Source: G963422275 sp963422275
Lineage (GTDB): Bacteria > Pseudomonadota > Alphaproteobacteria > Rhodobacterales > Rhodobacteraceae
Assembly (NCBI GenBank): GCA_963422275.1
Contig: OY729418.1
Location: 2,790,001 to 2,854,000, forward strand
Length of the DNA: 64,000 nt
Direction of reading: 5' to 3'
Numbering within the stretch: the stretch's first letter is position 1; every line of letters starts with the position of its first letter. The notes beneath the pieces were generated by a model. It was not told the DNA's origin. It did not search any database and saw only the letters and a program-made list of their open reading frames with translations. The position numbers and the translations under genes were made by a program. This document shows, in pieces, positions 44,422-53,772 of this stretch.

Positions 44422-45582
44422 ATGAAGATCACCAAACTTGTCAGCCACGTCCTGCAGTACGATCTCGACGAGGAGCTTGGCTACTCGCAGCAGTTCTATC
44501 GAAAGCGCACCGTGCATCTCGTTGAGGTTCGCACCGATGATGGCGTTACCGGCTGGGGGGAATGCTTCGGGGGTGGCAACATCGCGTTTGCGAACAAGGC
44601 GATAGTCGAGAAGGTGATTCAGCCAATCGTTCTGGGAATGAACCCTCTGGACATCGAAGTGATCTGGCACAAGGTGTATAATTTCTTGCGCGACCATGGT
44701 CAGAAGGGAATGCCGATTCAATCGCTGTCAGGTGTCGACATTGCCCTGTGGGACATAGCCGGCAAGGTTTTCGCTCAACCTGTCTATCAGTTGCTGGGCG
44801 GGGCGTTTCGCCGAGAGATACCGGTCTATGGCTATGGCCTGATGCTGCAGCGGGTTCCGGACCTTGCCGCCCGGTTTGCCGAAGAGAGCGTGCGGATCGC
44901 CGAAGCCGGGTTCAGGTTCCTGAAGATGAAGATAGGCCTTGGAAGCCGTGCCGACGTTAGACTGGTGGAAGCGGTCCGCAAGTCCGTCGGGCCGGAATAC
45001 GGGATCATGGTCGATGCCAACCATGCCTACACCGCGGCCGAGGCGATTCCGCTTGGCCGGGAACTGGAGGCGCTGGGCGTTGGCTGGTTCGAGGAGCCTG
45101 TGGCTCCCGAGGATCACGCAGGCTACCGGGATGTATGCACTGCGCTGGACATGTGCGTGGCCGGCGGCGAGGCAGAGTTCACCCGCTGGGGTTTCAGGAA
45201 ATTGATCGAGGGGCGCTGTGTCGATATCCTGCAACCGGAAGCCTGCGGGCTTGGAGGCATAACGGAATACAGGAAGGTCGTGGCGAATGCGCATACCAAT
45301 TTCATTCCGGTGATCAATCATGTTTGGGGGTCTGCGATCACGATTGCGGTGAATCTCCATCTTCTTGCCGCGCTTCCCGATCTTCCGGGTGCGGCAAAGC
45401 CCGCCAGCCCCTGCTTGGAATACGACACGACTCCCAACCTGTTCCGGGAAAACCTGCTGCAGGAATCACTGGGGATCCGCGATGCAGTGAAGCGAAACGG
45501 CGGTGTCGTGCCGCTTCCGCCCGGACCGGGGCTTGGCGTCTTGCCAGACGAGGATTTCATTCGGCACTACACGGTAGACTGA
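44422..45582 (+). CDS. Enolase-superfamily protein, D-galactarolactone cycloisomerase-like
   Basis: 386 residues of the mandelate racemase/muconate lactonising subgroup. Catalytic and metal residues: K-x-K in FLKMKIGLG, D in MVDANHAYT, E in WFEEPVAPED, E in CVAGGEAEFTRWGF and H in PVINHVWGSAITIA. HVWGSAI with preceding PEACGLGGITEYRK is characteristic of galactarolactone cycloisomerase (Gci), which opens the lactone to a 3-deoxy-2-keto-hexarate. Together with the reductase and dehydrogenase it suggests galacturonate or galactose oxidation. Confidence 0.78.
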   Translation: MKITKLVSHVLQYDLDEELGYSQQFYRKRTVHLVEVRTDDGVTGWGECFGGGNIAFANKAIVEKVIQPIVLGMNPLDIEVIWHKVYNFLRDHGQKGMPIQSLSGVDIALWDIAGKVFAQPVYQLLGGAFRREIPVYGYGLMLQRVPDLAARFAEESVRIAEAGFRFLKMKIGLGSRADVRLVEAVRKSVGPEYGIMVDANHAYTAAEAIPLGRELEALGVGWFEEPVAPEDHAGYRDVCTALDMCVAGGEAEFTRWGFRKLIEGRCVDILQPEACGLGGITEYRKVVANAHTNFIPVINHVWGSAITIAVNLHLLAALPDLPGAAKPASPCLEYDTTPNLFRENLLQESLGIRDAVKRNGGVVPLPPGPGLGVLPDEDFIRHYTVD

Positions 45583-46011
45583 TTCACCCAAATTGCTGTC
45601 TTTCACGAGTGGGTGGGGACTGCGCGACTTCGATCGCCGGGAAACCGTCGAAACCATGGCGGGAGTCGTTCATCGCTGTCGGCTTGTCGAAAGCGATTGC
45701 CCTGTTGCCCAAGCGTTCGCAAGCAGTGCGCTGTTCATTGCATGAAGAAAAGCTTGATTCGTTAATTGCATGCGCTAGCGTTAATGTGCATGGAGAATTT
45801 GGAGTTTGGGCAATGGACGGCAAGTGATTTCAGGAGAGGCTTTCGGCGGTGAACGTGCTTGCGACTGCGCAGCGGCTTTGTCCTGTTGGCACGGTCAGCA
45901 TGCCGTTACCGAACCTGAACCGCAAGAAGCGGCGGCAGGGTGCTAAGGCGGCAATTCCTGAGTCGTTGGAGCGAACGGTGGATTGCCAGCTTCTGAAATA
46001 GAGGTTCAGAA
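45583..46011 (+). pseudogene. Second decayed IS1595-family transposase start
   Basis: ATG near 45813 reads MDGK and then a stop, followed in frame by FQERLSAVNVLATAQRL. This aligns with MDSKAFQEWLSA of the relic at 16134. The leader upstream (GCATGCGCTAGCGTT) also matches the other copy's leader. The rest (to about 46000) has no recognisable transposase core. The P450 start is preceded by GAGG a few bases after the debris ends, so the P450 promoter may lie in relic DNA. Confidence 0.6.
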
Positions 46012-47274
46012 ATGACAGTTTGGGTTCCCGACGACGATGGACATGCAGACCTCTCCAGTCACGACAGCTTCCTGAACGGCCCTCCTCACAACACTTTTCG
46101 AAGAATGCGGAAAGAGGCGCCGCTGGAATGGACCGAATGGGACCATGGCAAGGGGTTCTGGAGTGCAACCCGCCACTCCGACATCCTTGACTTGAATCGC
46201 AACTACAAGCTGCTGACGTCGGCGCGCGGCATACGGATGGAGGACCAGACTTACGAGGAATACCTTTCTCGCCGCACGTTTCAGGAAACCGACCCGCCAG
46301 AGCATACTTACACGCGAATGAAGGTCGCCAACGCGTTTTCAAAGCGTATGGTGGCAGAGTTTGAGGGTCAGATTCGAACCCTGTGCGAAGATATCTTGAA
46401 TTCAGCTCTCCCGGTGCGGGAGTTCGACGCAACGGCGGAAATCGCCCGCAAGCTCCCGATGCGGATGCTCGGAAAGATCCTCGGGACGCCAGACGAGGAT
46501 CTGGACTGGCTTGTCTCGAAAGGGGATGCGCTCATCGCAAACACGGATCCCGACTATTCCGACCATGTGCTGGACAAGATGGAGACGGATGAATTCCGGA
46601 TGATGCCCTTCAACTCTCCAGCCGGGGCTGAGCTCTACGTCTATGCCAAGGAACTGATGGACAGAAAGGAGCGGGAGCGCGACACCGGCGGAGTCCTGCA
46701 CATGATTCTGCAGCCTGGCAGGGACGGCTCAGTCATTTCTGAAGCCGAGTTCAGGAACTTCTTCTGCCTCTTGGTGGCGGCGGGAAACGACACGACGCGC
46801 TACTCGATTGCCGCAGCAATCCACGCCTTCTGCCACAGGCCGGAACTGATTGACGAGCTGCACGCGGAAGGCGAGGGAATCGGGGAAACCGCTGCGGATG
46901 AACTCATTCGGTGGGCCTCGCCGACGATGTACTTTCGCAGAACTGCGACGGAGGATTTCGAGATGCATGGGAAGTCCATTCGCAAGGGGGACAAGATATT
47001 GCTGTGGTTTGTCTCGGGAAACCGCGATGAGGATGCCTTCGAGAATCCGTTCCAGATCGATTTGAAGCGTCATCCGAACCGGCATGTCGCTTTCGGTCAG
47101 GGAGGGCCGCACGTCTGTTTGGGCATGTGGCTTGCCAGGCTGGAACTGAGGGTGTTGCTGACGGAACTCGTGAAGCGCGTGCGGCGTATCGAGGCCACCG
47201 CGCCTCCCAAATTTCTCAGAAGCAATTTTATCGGCGGATTGAAGAGCCTGCCAATTCAGGTGGAGATGAGGTGA
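46012..47274 (+). CDS. Cytochrome P450
   Basis: 420 residues, soluble bacterial class I type (no membrane anchor). Oxygen-binding I-helix AAGNDTT (residues 257-262), E-x-x-R as E297-R300 in ELIR, and heme loop FGQGGPHVCLG with axial C369. FQETDPPEHTYTRMKVANAF is the conserved C-helix region. It would hydroxylate an organic substrate with electrons from a ferredoxin; the 2Fe-2S ferredoxin gene 1.3 kb downstream is the obvious donor, although no ferredoxin reductase is nearby. Its stop overlaps the next start by one base (TGATG), so the P450 and the ligase-like enzyme are co-translated. Confidence 0.93.
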   Translation: MTVWVPDDDGHADLSSHDSFLNGPPHNTFRRMRKEAPLEWTEWDHGKGFWSATRHSDILDLNRNYKLLTSARGIRMEDQTYEEYLSRRTFQETDPPEHTYTRMKVANAFSKRMVAEFEGQIRTLCEDILNSALPVREFDATAEIARKLPMRMLGKILGTPDEDLDWLVSKGDALIANTDPDYSDHVLDKMETDEFRMMPFNSPAGAELYVYAKELMDRKERERDTGGVLHMILQPGRDGSVISEAEFRNFFCLLVAAGNDTTRYSIAAAIHAFCHRPELIDELHAEGEGIGETAADELIRWASPTMYFRRTATEDFEMHGKSIRKGDKILLWFVSGNRDEDAFENPFQIDLKRHPNRHVAFGQGGPHVCLGMWLARLELRVLLTELVKRVRRIEATAPPKFLRSNFIGGLKSLPIQVEMR

Positions 47275-48584
47275 TGAGAATTATTGAAGCTAGGCCAAGC
47301 GAAAAGCTCCGGCTCCTGTTTTGTGACAACCTTGGCATTTCGAGGGGGAAGTACATTCTGCGGACTTCCAGCGGAGAAGGGTCATCGCGCTTCTGCCGCA
47401 CGACGTTTGGGATCCACTACGACAAGGACCTGCTGCCTGCCCCGGGCGCAATGATGATGGAAGGTCTGCCGGACATGGAGGCACGGTACGTTGCCGAAGA
47501 TATACGCAACGGATGGGAGCGCAAGACGTTTGTCGTGGTTGGGGACCTTTACGACAATCGAGGTGCGCCGCTCGATCTTTGCGGGCGTGGTGCACTCCGT
47601 CGCTCCGTCGCGAAGTGGAAAGAACGCGGGCTCTCGCCACAAGTCGGCATTGAACTGGAATGCTTTGCCTTCACGAGTGAGCAGGATGGATCGCTCGTTC
47701 CGTACGGAACGCCTGGCGCAGTCGTCTACGGCACTGGTGCCTATTGCGACCCACTCAGGTTCACCGAGGCGATTTGGGATGTGGCGCGCGAGATTGGATT
47801 CGAAATTGAATGCCTCATGGCAGAATACGATGCCCCGCAGTTTGAGTTCACGCTGAAATTCGACGACGCCTTGAGAGCTGTCGATGACGTCTTTCTGTTC
47901 CAGTTGATGGCAAGGGAGGTCGCGCTTGAATTCGGCGTGGTTCTCAGTTTCTTGCCGAAGCCGATTCCGGAGGCTGGCGGCTCGGGCATGCATGTGAATT
48001 TCTCATTTGCGGACGCAGATGGGAGCAATGCCCTCGCGAACGGCGAGCAAGGCGGCACCGGCAACATGAACGATCTGGCCAAGGGATGCATTGCCGGTCT
48101 CGTTCACCATCACAAGGGTCTTGCTGGACTTCTGGCGCCGACAAGCAACTCCTACGCGCGCCTTCAACCCGGATGCCTTTCCGGGTATTGGAAGAACTGG
48201 GGCGGCGATCACAGGGGAGTCACCACCCGGATCTCCGAGGAGGGAGGATCGAAGACGCGAATAGAGCATCGCATGGCGGATGCGTCGGCCAATCCTTACA
48301 TTGCGGTAGCATCCGTGTTATGTGCGGCGCGTCTCGGTGTGGAGAACGGCTACGAGCTTCAGGCACCCGAGAGCGGAGATTGTTTCGATCGCTCGGATGC
48401 CAAAACAGGTGTCGCCAAGGACTTGCACGGCGCAATGGACGACTTGGAGTCGGACTCGGCACTTTCGGCTGCGGTCGGCAGGCCACTTGTCGAGAACTTG
48501 ATCTACATGAAGCGAAAAGAGTTCAAGAAGACTCGTGACCTTGAAGGTGATGAACTGCGGGACTTCTACATTCATTTCATCTGA
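47274..48584 (+). CDS. Glutamine synthetase-like amide ligase
   Basis: 436 residues from ATG 47274, overlapping the P450 stop. The catalytic barrel is clear: GIELECFAF (first metal-binding Glu pair), EYDAPQFEFTLKF, GSGMHVNFSFADADG, LAPTSNSYARLQPGC and KTRIEHRMADASANPY. Compared with true GlnA, the second His of G-M-H-x-H is Asn and the Lys of NSYKRL is Ala. Such drift is common in family members that gamma-glutamylate amines (PuuA, IpuC, AtdA1-type) instead of ammonia. An unusual N-terminus with CDNLGISRGKYI is shared with those groups. Coupling to a P450 suggests it tags the amine substrate or product; unproven. Confidence 0.82.
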   Translation: MRIIEARPSEKLRLLFCDNLGISRGKYILRTSSGEGSSRFCRTTFGIHYDKDLLPAPGAMMMEGLPDMEARYVAEDIRNGWERKTFVVVGDLYDNRGAPLDLCGRGALRRSVAKWKERGLSPQVGIELECFAFTSEQDGSLVPYGTPGAVVYGTGAYCDPLRFTEAIWDVAREIGFEIECLMAEYDAPQFEFTLKFDDALRAVDDVFLFQLMAREVALEFGVVLSFLPKPIPEAGGSGMHVNFSFADADGSNALANGEQGGTGNMNDLAKGCIAGLVHHHKGLAGLLAPTSNSYARLQPGCLSGYWKNWGGDHRGVTTRISEEGGSKTRIEHRMADASANPYIAVASVLCAARLGVENGYELQAPESGDCFDRSDAKTGVAKDLHGAMDDLESDSALSAAVGRPLVENLIYMKRKEFKKTRDLEGDELRDFYIHFI

Positions 48585-48614
48585 CCGAGCGTAAACACAA
48601 TCGAAGGAGATACT

Positions 48615-48932
48615 GTGGCAAGGATAACTTGGAAGATGGACGGCGGGGCGGACATTTCCGCCGATGTCGAAAACGGAACGACTCTCAAGGATGCCGCGCT
48701 GGACAACAACGTGCCGTACGTAATCGGCGAGTGCGGAGGATCGCTGTCCTGCGCGACCTGTCATGTGGTTGTCGATGATTCGTGGATGGAAACTTGCGGG
48801 GAGCCGAGGATGCTGGAAGACGACATGCTGGACTTCACGGACGTTGAACGGGGACCGAACAGCCGCCTGTCATGTCAGATAATTGTTTCCGACAAGCTTG
48901 ACGGGATCATCCTGCACCAACCGAAGTCCTGA
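48615..48932 (+). CDS. 2Fe-2S ferredoxin, putidaredoxin/adrenodoxin type
   Basis: 105 residues from GTG 48615 (GAAGGAG upstream). Cluster cysteines: GECGGSLSCATCHVVV (C-x5-C-x2-C) and the fourth in SRLSCQIIV. VDDSWMETCGEPRMLEDDML is typical of P450-partner ferredoxins. It should pass single electrons from a ferredoxin reductase (not encoded in the window) to the P450 two genes upstream. A terminator follows, so it ends the P450-ligase-ferredoxin operon. Confidence 0.93.
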   Translation: MARITWKMDGGADISADVENGTTLKDAALDNNVPYVIGECGGSLSCATCHVVVDDSWMETCGEPRMLEDDMLDFTDVERGPNSRLSCQIIVSDKLDGIILHQPKS

Positions 48933-48962
48933 TTGTAAGCATTGCGCTCTTTCTGGGAAAAT

Positions 48963-48999
48963 GGCCCCGGTGCCCGCGATTGCCGGGGCCTTTCCTTTG
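48963..48999. terminator. Rho-independent terminator between converging genes
   Basis: GGCCCCGG (48963-48970) pairs with CCGGGGCC (48983-48990) and is followed by TTTCCTTT. The other strand has an ATTTT tract, so it can stop transcription from both the ferredoxin gene and the converging tctC gene. Confidence 0.75.
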
Positions 49000-49025
49000 G
49001 TAGTCATTCTTTCTGAATGGCTCGA

Positions 49026-49970
49026 TCAGTTTAGAAGAGCATTGATTGTTGCCAGCGTTTCAATGTCTGCCTTGACCCGCGCCGCCGAGGCATCGGCGTC
49101 CTGCCAATAGACCAGTGCACCAGTCTCTTCCGCAACCTTCTGCGCCCGTTCGCTGAGCACCGTCTTCTCCGCAACGGCCGCAATCTTCGCACGCACCTCC
49201 GCTGAGGTGTCCTTGGTCACGAACAAACCGTTCCATAGCGCAAGGTTGAGCGACGGATCCAGTTCGCCAATTGTAGGCGCGTCGGGCGTAAGCGAGATTC
49301 GGGTGTCAGTGATCGACGCCAGCACCGTGATGTCTTCGAGGCATGGCAATATCAACTGAAGCGTGGTGTTGATCACGTCCGCGTCTCCCGAGGCGAGGGT
49401 ATTGCAATCCAGCATGTCAAATGCCGAATCGGAACCCCACTCGAATCCTGCGCTTTTGGCAAACGCCATTGTCACCTGCGTTGGCGCGAGGACGCTGCCG
49501 AAATGGCCGAGGACCACTTCGTTCGACTTGGCGTGCTCCGTCAGTTCCGCCATGCTCTGGTAAGGTGCATCGCCGCTCGTGGCAATAACGAACGGATAGG
49601 TCAGGAATATCCCGATGGGGTCGAATTTTTCTGGTGCAAGCTCGGGAATTCCGACCTCATGGCCGAGCGTGGGGACACCGATTACAAACGAACCGATCAC
49701 GGACCCGTCGCTGGGTGATTCGGCAACCTGAATCGCTCCGGGCATTGGACCGCCACCTCCGCCAGGCACGTTCAGGACAGCTGCCGACACTCCGTATTCC
49801 TCTTGAAAGTCCTCGGCGATCATTCTTGTGAGAATGTCCTCGAGGTCGCCGGGCGGCCACGGCACTAGAAAGGTAACTGGCTTGTCCGGATACTCCGCCG
49901 AAACGGGACCGGCAACAGCCATGAAAGTGGCAGCGGCAGCCGCTGCTAACATCTTGTAGTATCGGTTCAT
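49026..49970 (-). CDS. tctC: Tripartite tricarboxylate transporter substrate-binding protein (Bug/TctC family)
   Basis: 314 residues; signal peptide MNRYYKMLAAAAAATFMAVAGPVSA, then the Bug-family opening YPDKPVTFLVPWPPGD. Other landmarks are VLNVPGGGGGPMPGAIQVAE and DAPTIGELDPSLNLALWNGLF. A GGAGG lies 7-8 bases before the ATG. Bug proteins capture carboxylates or amides in the periplasm for TctAB; the membrane subunits are encoded 4 kb away on the other strand (53773-55919), so the importer is split around the Tm-1-like and flavoprotein genes. Confidence 0.9.
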   Translation of the reverse strand: MNRYYKMLAAAAAATFMAVAGPVSAEYPDKPVTFLVPWPPGDLEDILTRMIAEDFQEEYGVSAAVLNVPGGGGGPMPGAIQVAESPSDGSVIGSFVIGVPTLGHEVGIPELAPEKFDPIGIFLTYPFVIATSGDAPYQSMAELTEHAKSNEVVLGHFGSVLAPTQVTMAFAKSAGFEWGSDSAFDMLDCNTLASGDADVINTTLQLILPCLEDITVLASITDTRISLTPDAPTIGELDPSLNLALWNGLFVTKDTSAEVRAKIAAVAEKTVLSERAQKVAEETGALVYWQDADASAARVKADIETLATINALLN

Positions 49971-50270
49971 TGCAATTCCTCCGTTGCTTCGTCAGCACTA
50001 TTGCGACACATTGCTTGAGACAAATCCATAAAACAGGCGAATATGCAAATCGAATGGTCGATGTGCAGTCGCTGCTGACTTGCCGCCGCAGAGTCACGCC
50101 TCGCGCAAACCCGCCGCTGCAGTCCGCTTGGTTTGGCGACTTGCGCTTCCATTTCTTTGGTGGTTGGATGTGGGAATGCCGCCGGTCGCCTGCTTGAGCC
50201 GGGTCTGAATGCGCAGACTCGCCAAGTGGTTGACAGGCTGCGTGGCAAGCAATTGGCTGGAGCATCGCGA
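49971..50270. promoter_or_regulatory. Divergent intergenic region between tctC and the Tm-1-like gene
   Basis: 300 bases expected to hold promoters in both directions. It contains the tctC ribosome binding site at its left edge; I found no clear -35/-10 pair, palindrome or regulator gene nearby. Confidence 0.4.
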
Positions 50271-51503
50271 ATGGTCGACAAGACGATACTTGTCATGGGA
50301 ACCTTCGATACGAAGGACGACGAGCTTCGGTACATGGCCGATGCCGTCGTGCAACAGGGCGGCGGTGTGCTGACCATGGATGTCAGCGTTCTCGGGGACC
50401 CGTTGCGGCCTTGTGACCTGTCGAAAAAGAATGTCGCGGAAGCTAGCGGGCAATCGATACAGGATGCGCTCGAAAGCCAAGACGAAAATGCTGCGATGCA
50501 AATCATGGCCAAGGGTGCATCTGCGCTCGCGACCAAGCTCCACGACGAAGGCCGTGTCGATGGCGTGATCGCGCTCGGCGGAACCATGGGAACCGATCTT
50601 GCGTTGGATGTCTGCATGGCGTTGCCTCTCGGGTTCCCGAAGTACGTTGTCTCCACCGTCTCGTTCTCGCCGCTCATTCCGCCCGACCGCCTAGCCGCCG
50701 ACATCCAGATGATTCTCTGGGCTGGCGGTCTTTACGGACTGAACTCGGTATGCAAGTCCTCGCTTAGCCAGGCCGCCGGAGCCGTGCTTGGTGCCGCGCG
50801 CGCTGCTGAGCCGCCAAGAGGGAACAGGCCGGTCGTGGGGATGACCTCTCTAGGATTGTCGTGCCTTTCTTACATGAAGACTCTCAAGCCTGAGCTTGAG
50901 AAGCGGGGTTTCGAGGTTGCCATATTTCATGCCACCGGAATGGGCGGGATGGCCTACGAAAGCATCGCCGCTGCGGGTGGGTTTGCCTGCGCAATGGATT
51001 TTGCACTGCCCGAACTGGGCAACCTGCTAGCCGGATCAGTTGTCAACGGAGGCGCTGACAGAATGCTGAACGCCGGACGGGCAGGCATTCCACAGCTCGT
51101 CGCGCCAGGCTGCCTCGATCTGATCGACTTCGCTGGGTGGCAGGAGATCCCGGCAAAGTACATGGATCGCCCTTTTCACGCGCACAACAGGCTTATCAAG
51201 AGTTCCGCGCTCAACAACGACGAACGGCGCGAGACGGCGCGCGAGTTGGCGAAGCGCGTGGCACAGTCGGCGGCACCGGTGCAGGTAATACTGCCTAGCC
51301 GGGGAATAGAGGAATGGGATCGTCCAGGAGGCCCCGCTCATGACCCCGATGGCCTTGCCGCATTTCTTGACGAGATCAGAGATGCAATTCGACCCCCAAC
51401 GGAACTGGTCGAGATCGATGCGCACATAAACGACCAAGCATTTGCCGACACGGCACTGCATATATTTGATCGCTGGGTTGCCGAGGGCGTGATCAAGACC
51501 TGA
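50271..51503 (+). CDS. Tm-1-like ATP-binding protein (UPF0261)
   Basis: 410 residues from ATG 50271 (GGAG eight bases upstream; a longer frame from 50133 lacks support). Starts VDKTILVMGTFDTKDDELRY, the signature of the Tm-1-like ATP-binding domain, with VDGVIALGGTMGTDLALDV and the second-domain GAAGGFACAMDFALPELGN-like stretch. The family is named after the tomato Tm-1 antiviral protein; bacterial members sit in catabolic operons, often beside a TIM-barrel partner, and their reaction is unknown. Its stop is four bases before the next start. Confidence 0.85.
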   Translation: MVDKTILVMGTFDTKDDELRYMADAVVQQGGGVLTMDVSVLGDPLRPCDLSKKNVAEASGQSIQDALESQDENAAMQIMAKGASALATKLHDEGRVDGVIALGGTMGTDLALDVCMALPLGFPKYVVSTVSFSPLIPPDRLAADIQMILWAGGLYGLNSVCKSSLSQAAGAVLGAARAAEPPRGNRPVVGMTSLGLSCLSYMKTLKPELEKRGFEVAIFHATGMGGMAYESIAAAGGFACAMDFALPELGNLLAGSVVNGGADRMLNAGRAGIPQLVAPGCLDLIDFAGWQEIPAKYMDRPFHAHNRLIKSSALNNDERRETARELAKRVAQSAAPVQVILPSRGIEEWDRPGGPAHDPDGLAAFLDEIRDAIRPPTELVEIDAHINDQAFADTALHIFDRWVAEGVIKT

Positions 51504-51507
51504 TCGA

Positions 51508-53547
51508 ATGCCTGGCAATCGCTTCGACATACTGTTTGAACCTGTCAAGATCGGACCGGTAACCGCGCCCAACCGATTCTATGCCGTTCCGCACGCGACC
51601 GGTCACGGACGGGCCGAGCCGAATGGGTCCATAGCCCTTCGAGCCATGAAGGCCGAGGGAGGATGGGGCGTGGTCGCGATGCAGATGACAGAAATCGGGC
51701 CGGACAGCGACATGGGGAACCACCCGATGGACCGGCTCTGGGATGGCAGCGACGAACTAATGCACGCGCACCAGGTGGAGGCGATAAAGGCCCATGGCGC
51801 ACTTGCCGCAATAGAGCTAGCGCACGGAGGCATGCGCGCCCGCAATCTCGCGACCGGCCTGCCCGTGATAGGACCGAGCGATCTTCCGGTGCTGCGGCCC
51901 GAGGTTCCCGTCCAGGCACGGGCCATGGACATTTCGGACATCCGCGCATTCCGGAAGATGCACAAGTCCGCCGCGAAACGGGCCAAGGACGTCGGCTACG
52001 ACATTCTGTACGTCTATGCCGCCCATGATCTGTCCCTCCTCAGCCATTTTCTGTCGCGGCGAACCAACAGTCGCTCGGACGCCTACGGAGGCTCTCTCGT
52101 CAATCGAACTCGGCTTCTGCGCGAAGTTCTGGAGGACACGCTTGAGACTGCGGCGGGCGAAGTCGCCGTGGCCCTTCGATTCAGCGTTTCCGAGCCGGAC
52201 AAGCAGGTCGGACTCAAGCATGACGGAGAGGGCAGGGAGGTTGTCGAGACACTGGCCGAACTCCCGGACCTTTGGGACGTGAACATTGCTGGATGGCCGC
52301 AGGACAGCGCCACCTCCCGGTTTGCAGATGAAGGCTTCCAGTTGCCGTTCACCGACTTCGTGAAATCTGTCACCTCGAAACCGGTCGTCGGAGTCGGCCG
52401 TTTCACCTCGCCCGACTTGATGGTGTCGCTGGTCAGGAAGCGGCGGCTCGACCTGATCGGGGCGGCCCGCCCCTCGATTGCCGACCCGTTCCTGCCGGCA
52501 AAGATCCGGGACGGAAAACCCGAGGACATAAGGGAATGCATCGGATGCAACGTCTGCGTCAGCATGGACGGCTACGGCTTGCCTCTCCGGTGCACGCAGA
52601 ACCCAACCATCGCGGAGGAGTGGAGACGCGGCTGGCACCCCGAAACCATCCGTCAGTCAAGCGAAGCCAAATCCCACCTCATTGTCGGCGCAGGGCCTGC
52701 AGGTTTGGAGTGCGCCTGGACGCTCCTTCGAGCGGGCCACAAGGTCACAATTGCTGAAGCAGCGAGTGAGCCAGGTGGTCGTGTTTCGCGTGAATCGCGA
52801 CTTCCAGGCCTTTCCGCCTGGGGCCGTGTTCGAGATTACCGGGTCCAGCAGATCAGCCAGAGCCCGGACGCCGATCTCTATCTCTCCAGCCGCATGGCAG
52901 TGGAGGACATCGTCGACTTCGGCGCCGCCAGCGTGGTCATCGCGGCTGGCTCGCGCTGGCGCTTCGACGGAATCGGCTCAACAAGATTCTCTCCCGTGAA
53001 CCTGTCCGGCGTGAAGGCTCTCACGCCGGACAACATCATGGACAACGCAGCCAGCTTCAAAACCGGTTCGGGGGGATTCGTCGTCTACGACGACGACCAT
53101 TTCTACATGGCAAGCGTTGTTGCGGAAAAGCTGTCTCTCGGCGGCCATGCTGTGGCCTACGTGACCCCCTTGCCGACGGTAGCGACCTGGACCGGCTTTA
53201 CCCTTGAGCAGGCGCGAATTGTGGATCGCCTAAACGATCTTGGTGTTCAATTGTTCGTCAACACAAGCCTTGAGGACGGGATGTCATTCTCCAGCACCCT
53301 GACAGGCAACACCGTGGATGTTCCGGGCGACCACCTTGTCCTGGTGGGGTCAAGGGAGCCGAACAATGAGTTGCACAAAGATGCATGCACCCGCTTGGGC
53401 GAGGAGATGGTTGTCGGCATAGGGGATTGCCTCGTACCCGGATCGATTCAAGCGGCTGTGCATAGCGGCCATCGCGCAGCACGCCGTCTTCTTGGAGACC
53501 GGTTGTCGGAGGGTGCGTTCAACCGCGAGATTGCCCGGTTGCTTTGA
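51508..53547 (+). CDS. Trimethylamine dehydrogenase-like iron-sulphur flavoprotein
   Basis: 679 residues, full length for the family. Residues 1-340 are the old-yellow-enzyme barrel, with active-site YVYAAH (170-173) and D266 kept. CIGCNVC (C344, C347, C350) and C362 in PLRCTQNP bind a 4Fe-4S cluster. From about 390, IVGAGPAGLECAWTLLRAG begins the ADP/FAD-like domains. EEWRRGWHPE and RPSIADPFLP match dimethylamine/trimethylamine dehydrogenases closely. The Cys30 that binds FMN covalently in those enzymes is Ala here (VPHATGHG instead of VPHCIGAG), so the flavin should be non-covalent. Probably oxidatively demethylates or deaminates an amine. Confidence 0.85.
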   Translation: MPGNRFDILFEPVKIGPVTAPNRFYAVPHATGHGRAEPNGSIALRAMKAEGGWGVVAMQMTEIGPDSDMGNHPMDRLWDGSDELMHAHQVEAIKAHGALAAIELAHGGMRARNLATGLPVIGPSDLPVLRPEVPVQARAMDISDIRAFRKMHKSAAKRAKDVGYDILYVYAAHDLSLLSHFLSRRTNSRSDAYGGSLVNRTRLLREVLEDTLETAAGEVAVALRFSVSEPDKQVGLKHDGEGREVVETLAELPDLWDVNIAGWPQDSATSRFADEGFQLPFTDFVKSVTSKPVVGVGRFTSPDLMVSLVRKRRLDLIGAARPSIADPFLPAKIRDGKPEDIRECIGCNVCVSMDGYGLPLRCTQNPTIAEEWRRGWHPETIRQSSEAKSHLIVGAGPAGLECAWTLLRAGHKVTIAEAASEPGGRVSRESRLPGLSAWGRVRDYRVQQISQSPDADLYLSSRMAVEDIVDFGAASVVIAAGSRWRFDGIGSTRFSPVNLSGVKALTPDNIMDNAASFKTGSGGFVVYDDDHFYMASVVAEKLSLGGHAVAYVTPLPTVATWTGFTLEQARIVDRLNDLGVQLFVNTSLEDGMSFSSTLTGNTVDVPGDHLVLVGSREPNNELHKDACTRLGEEMVVGIGDCLVPGSIQAAVHSGHRAARRLLGDRLSEGAFNREIARLL

Positions 53548-53772
53548 TGGAGTTTTCTGGTCGATGGCCGGCAGATCAAGGCTTCCAGGGCAAGGGAGGT
53601 GCGCAGTTCCTCGATGACGCTCGCGACTTGCCCTTGGGCAATGACAAATGACAGACGTTGCAGTCGTCGTCTCTTTGATGGTGTCCGGCTATTCCGTATT
53701 GCCGCCGGTTCAGTGTATGCTTTCGGTTGAACGCGCTGCGAGGCGGGCTGCAGTTTTCGAAAGCATTGAGTG

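Noticed and set aside
46012..48932. Gamma-glutamylmethylamide synthetase (GmaS) methylamine pathway
   Set aside because: No mgsABC or mgdABCD genes follow and the ligase is coupled to a P450; the GS-like protein may still use another amine.
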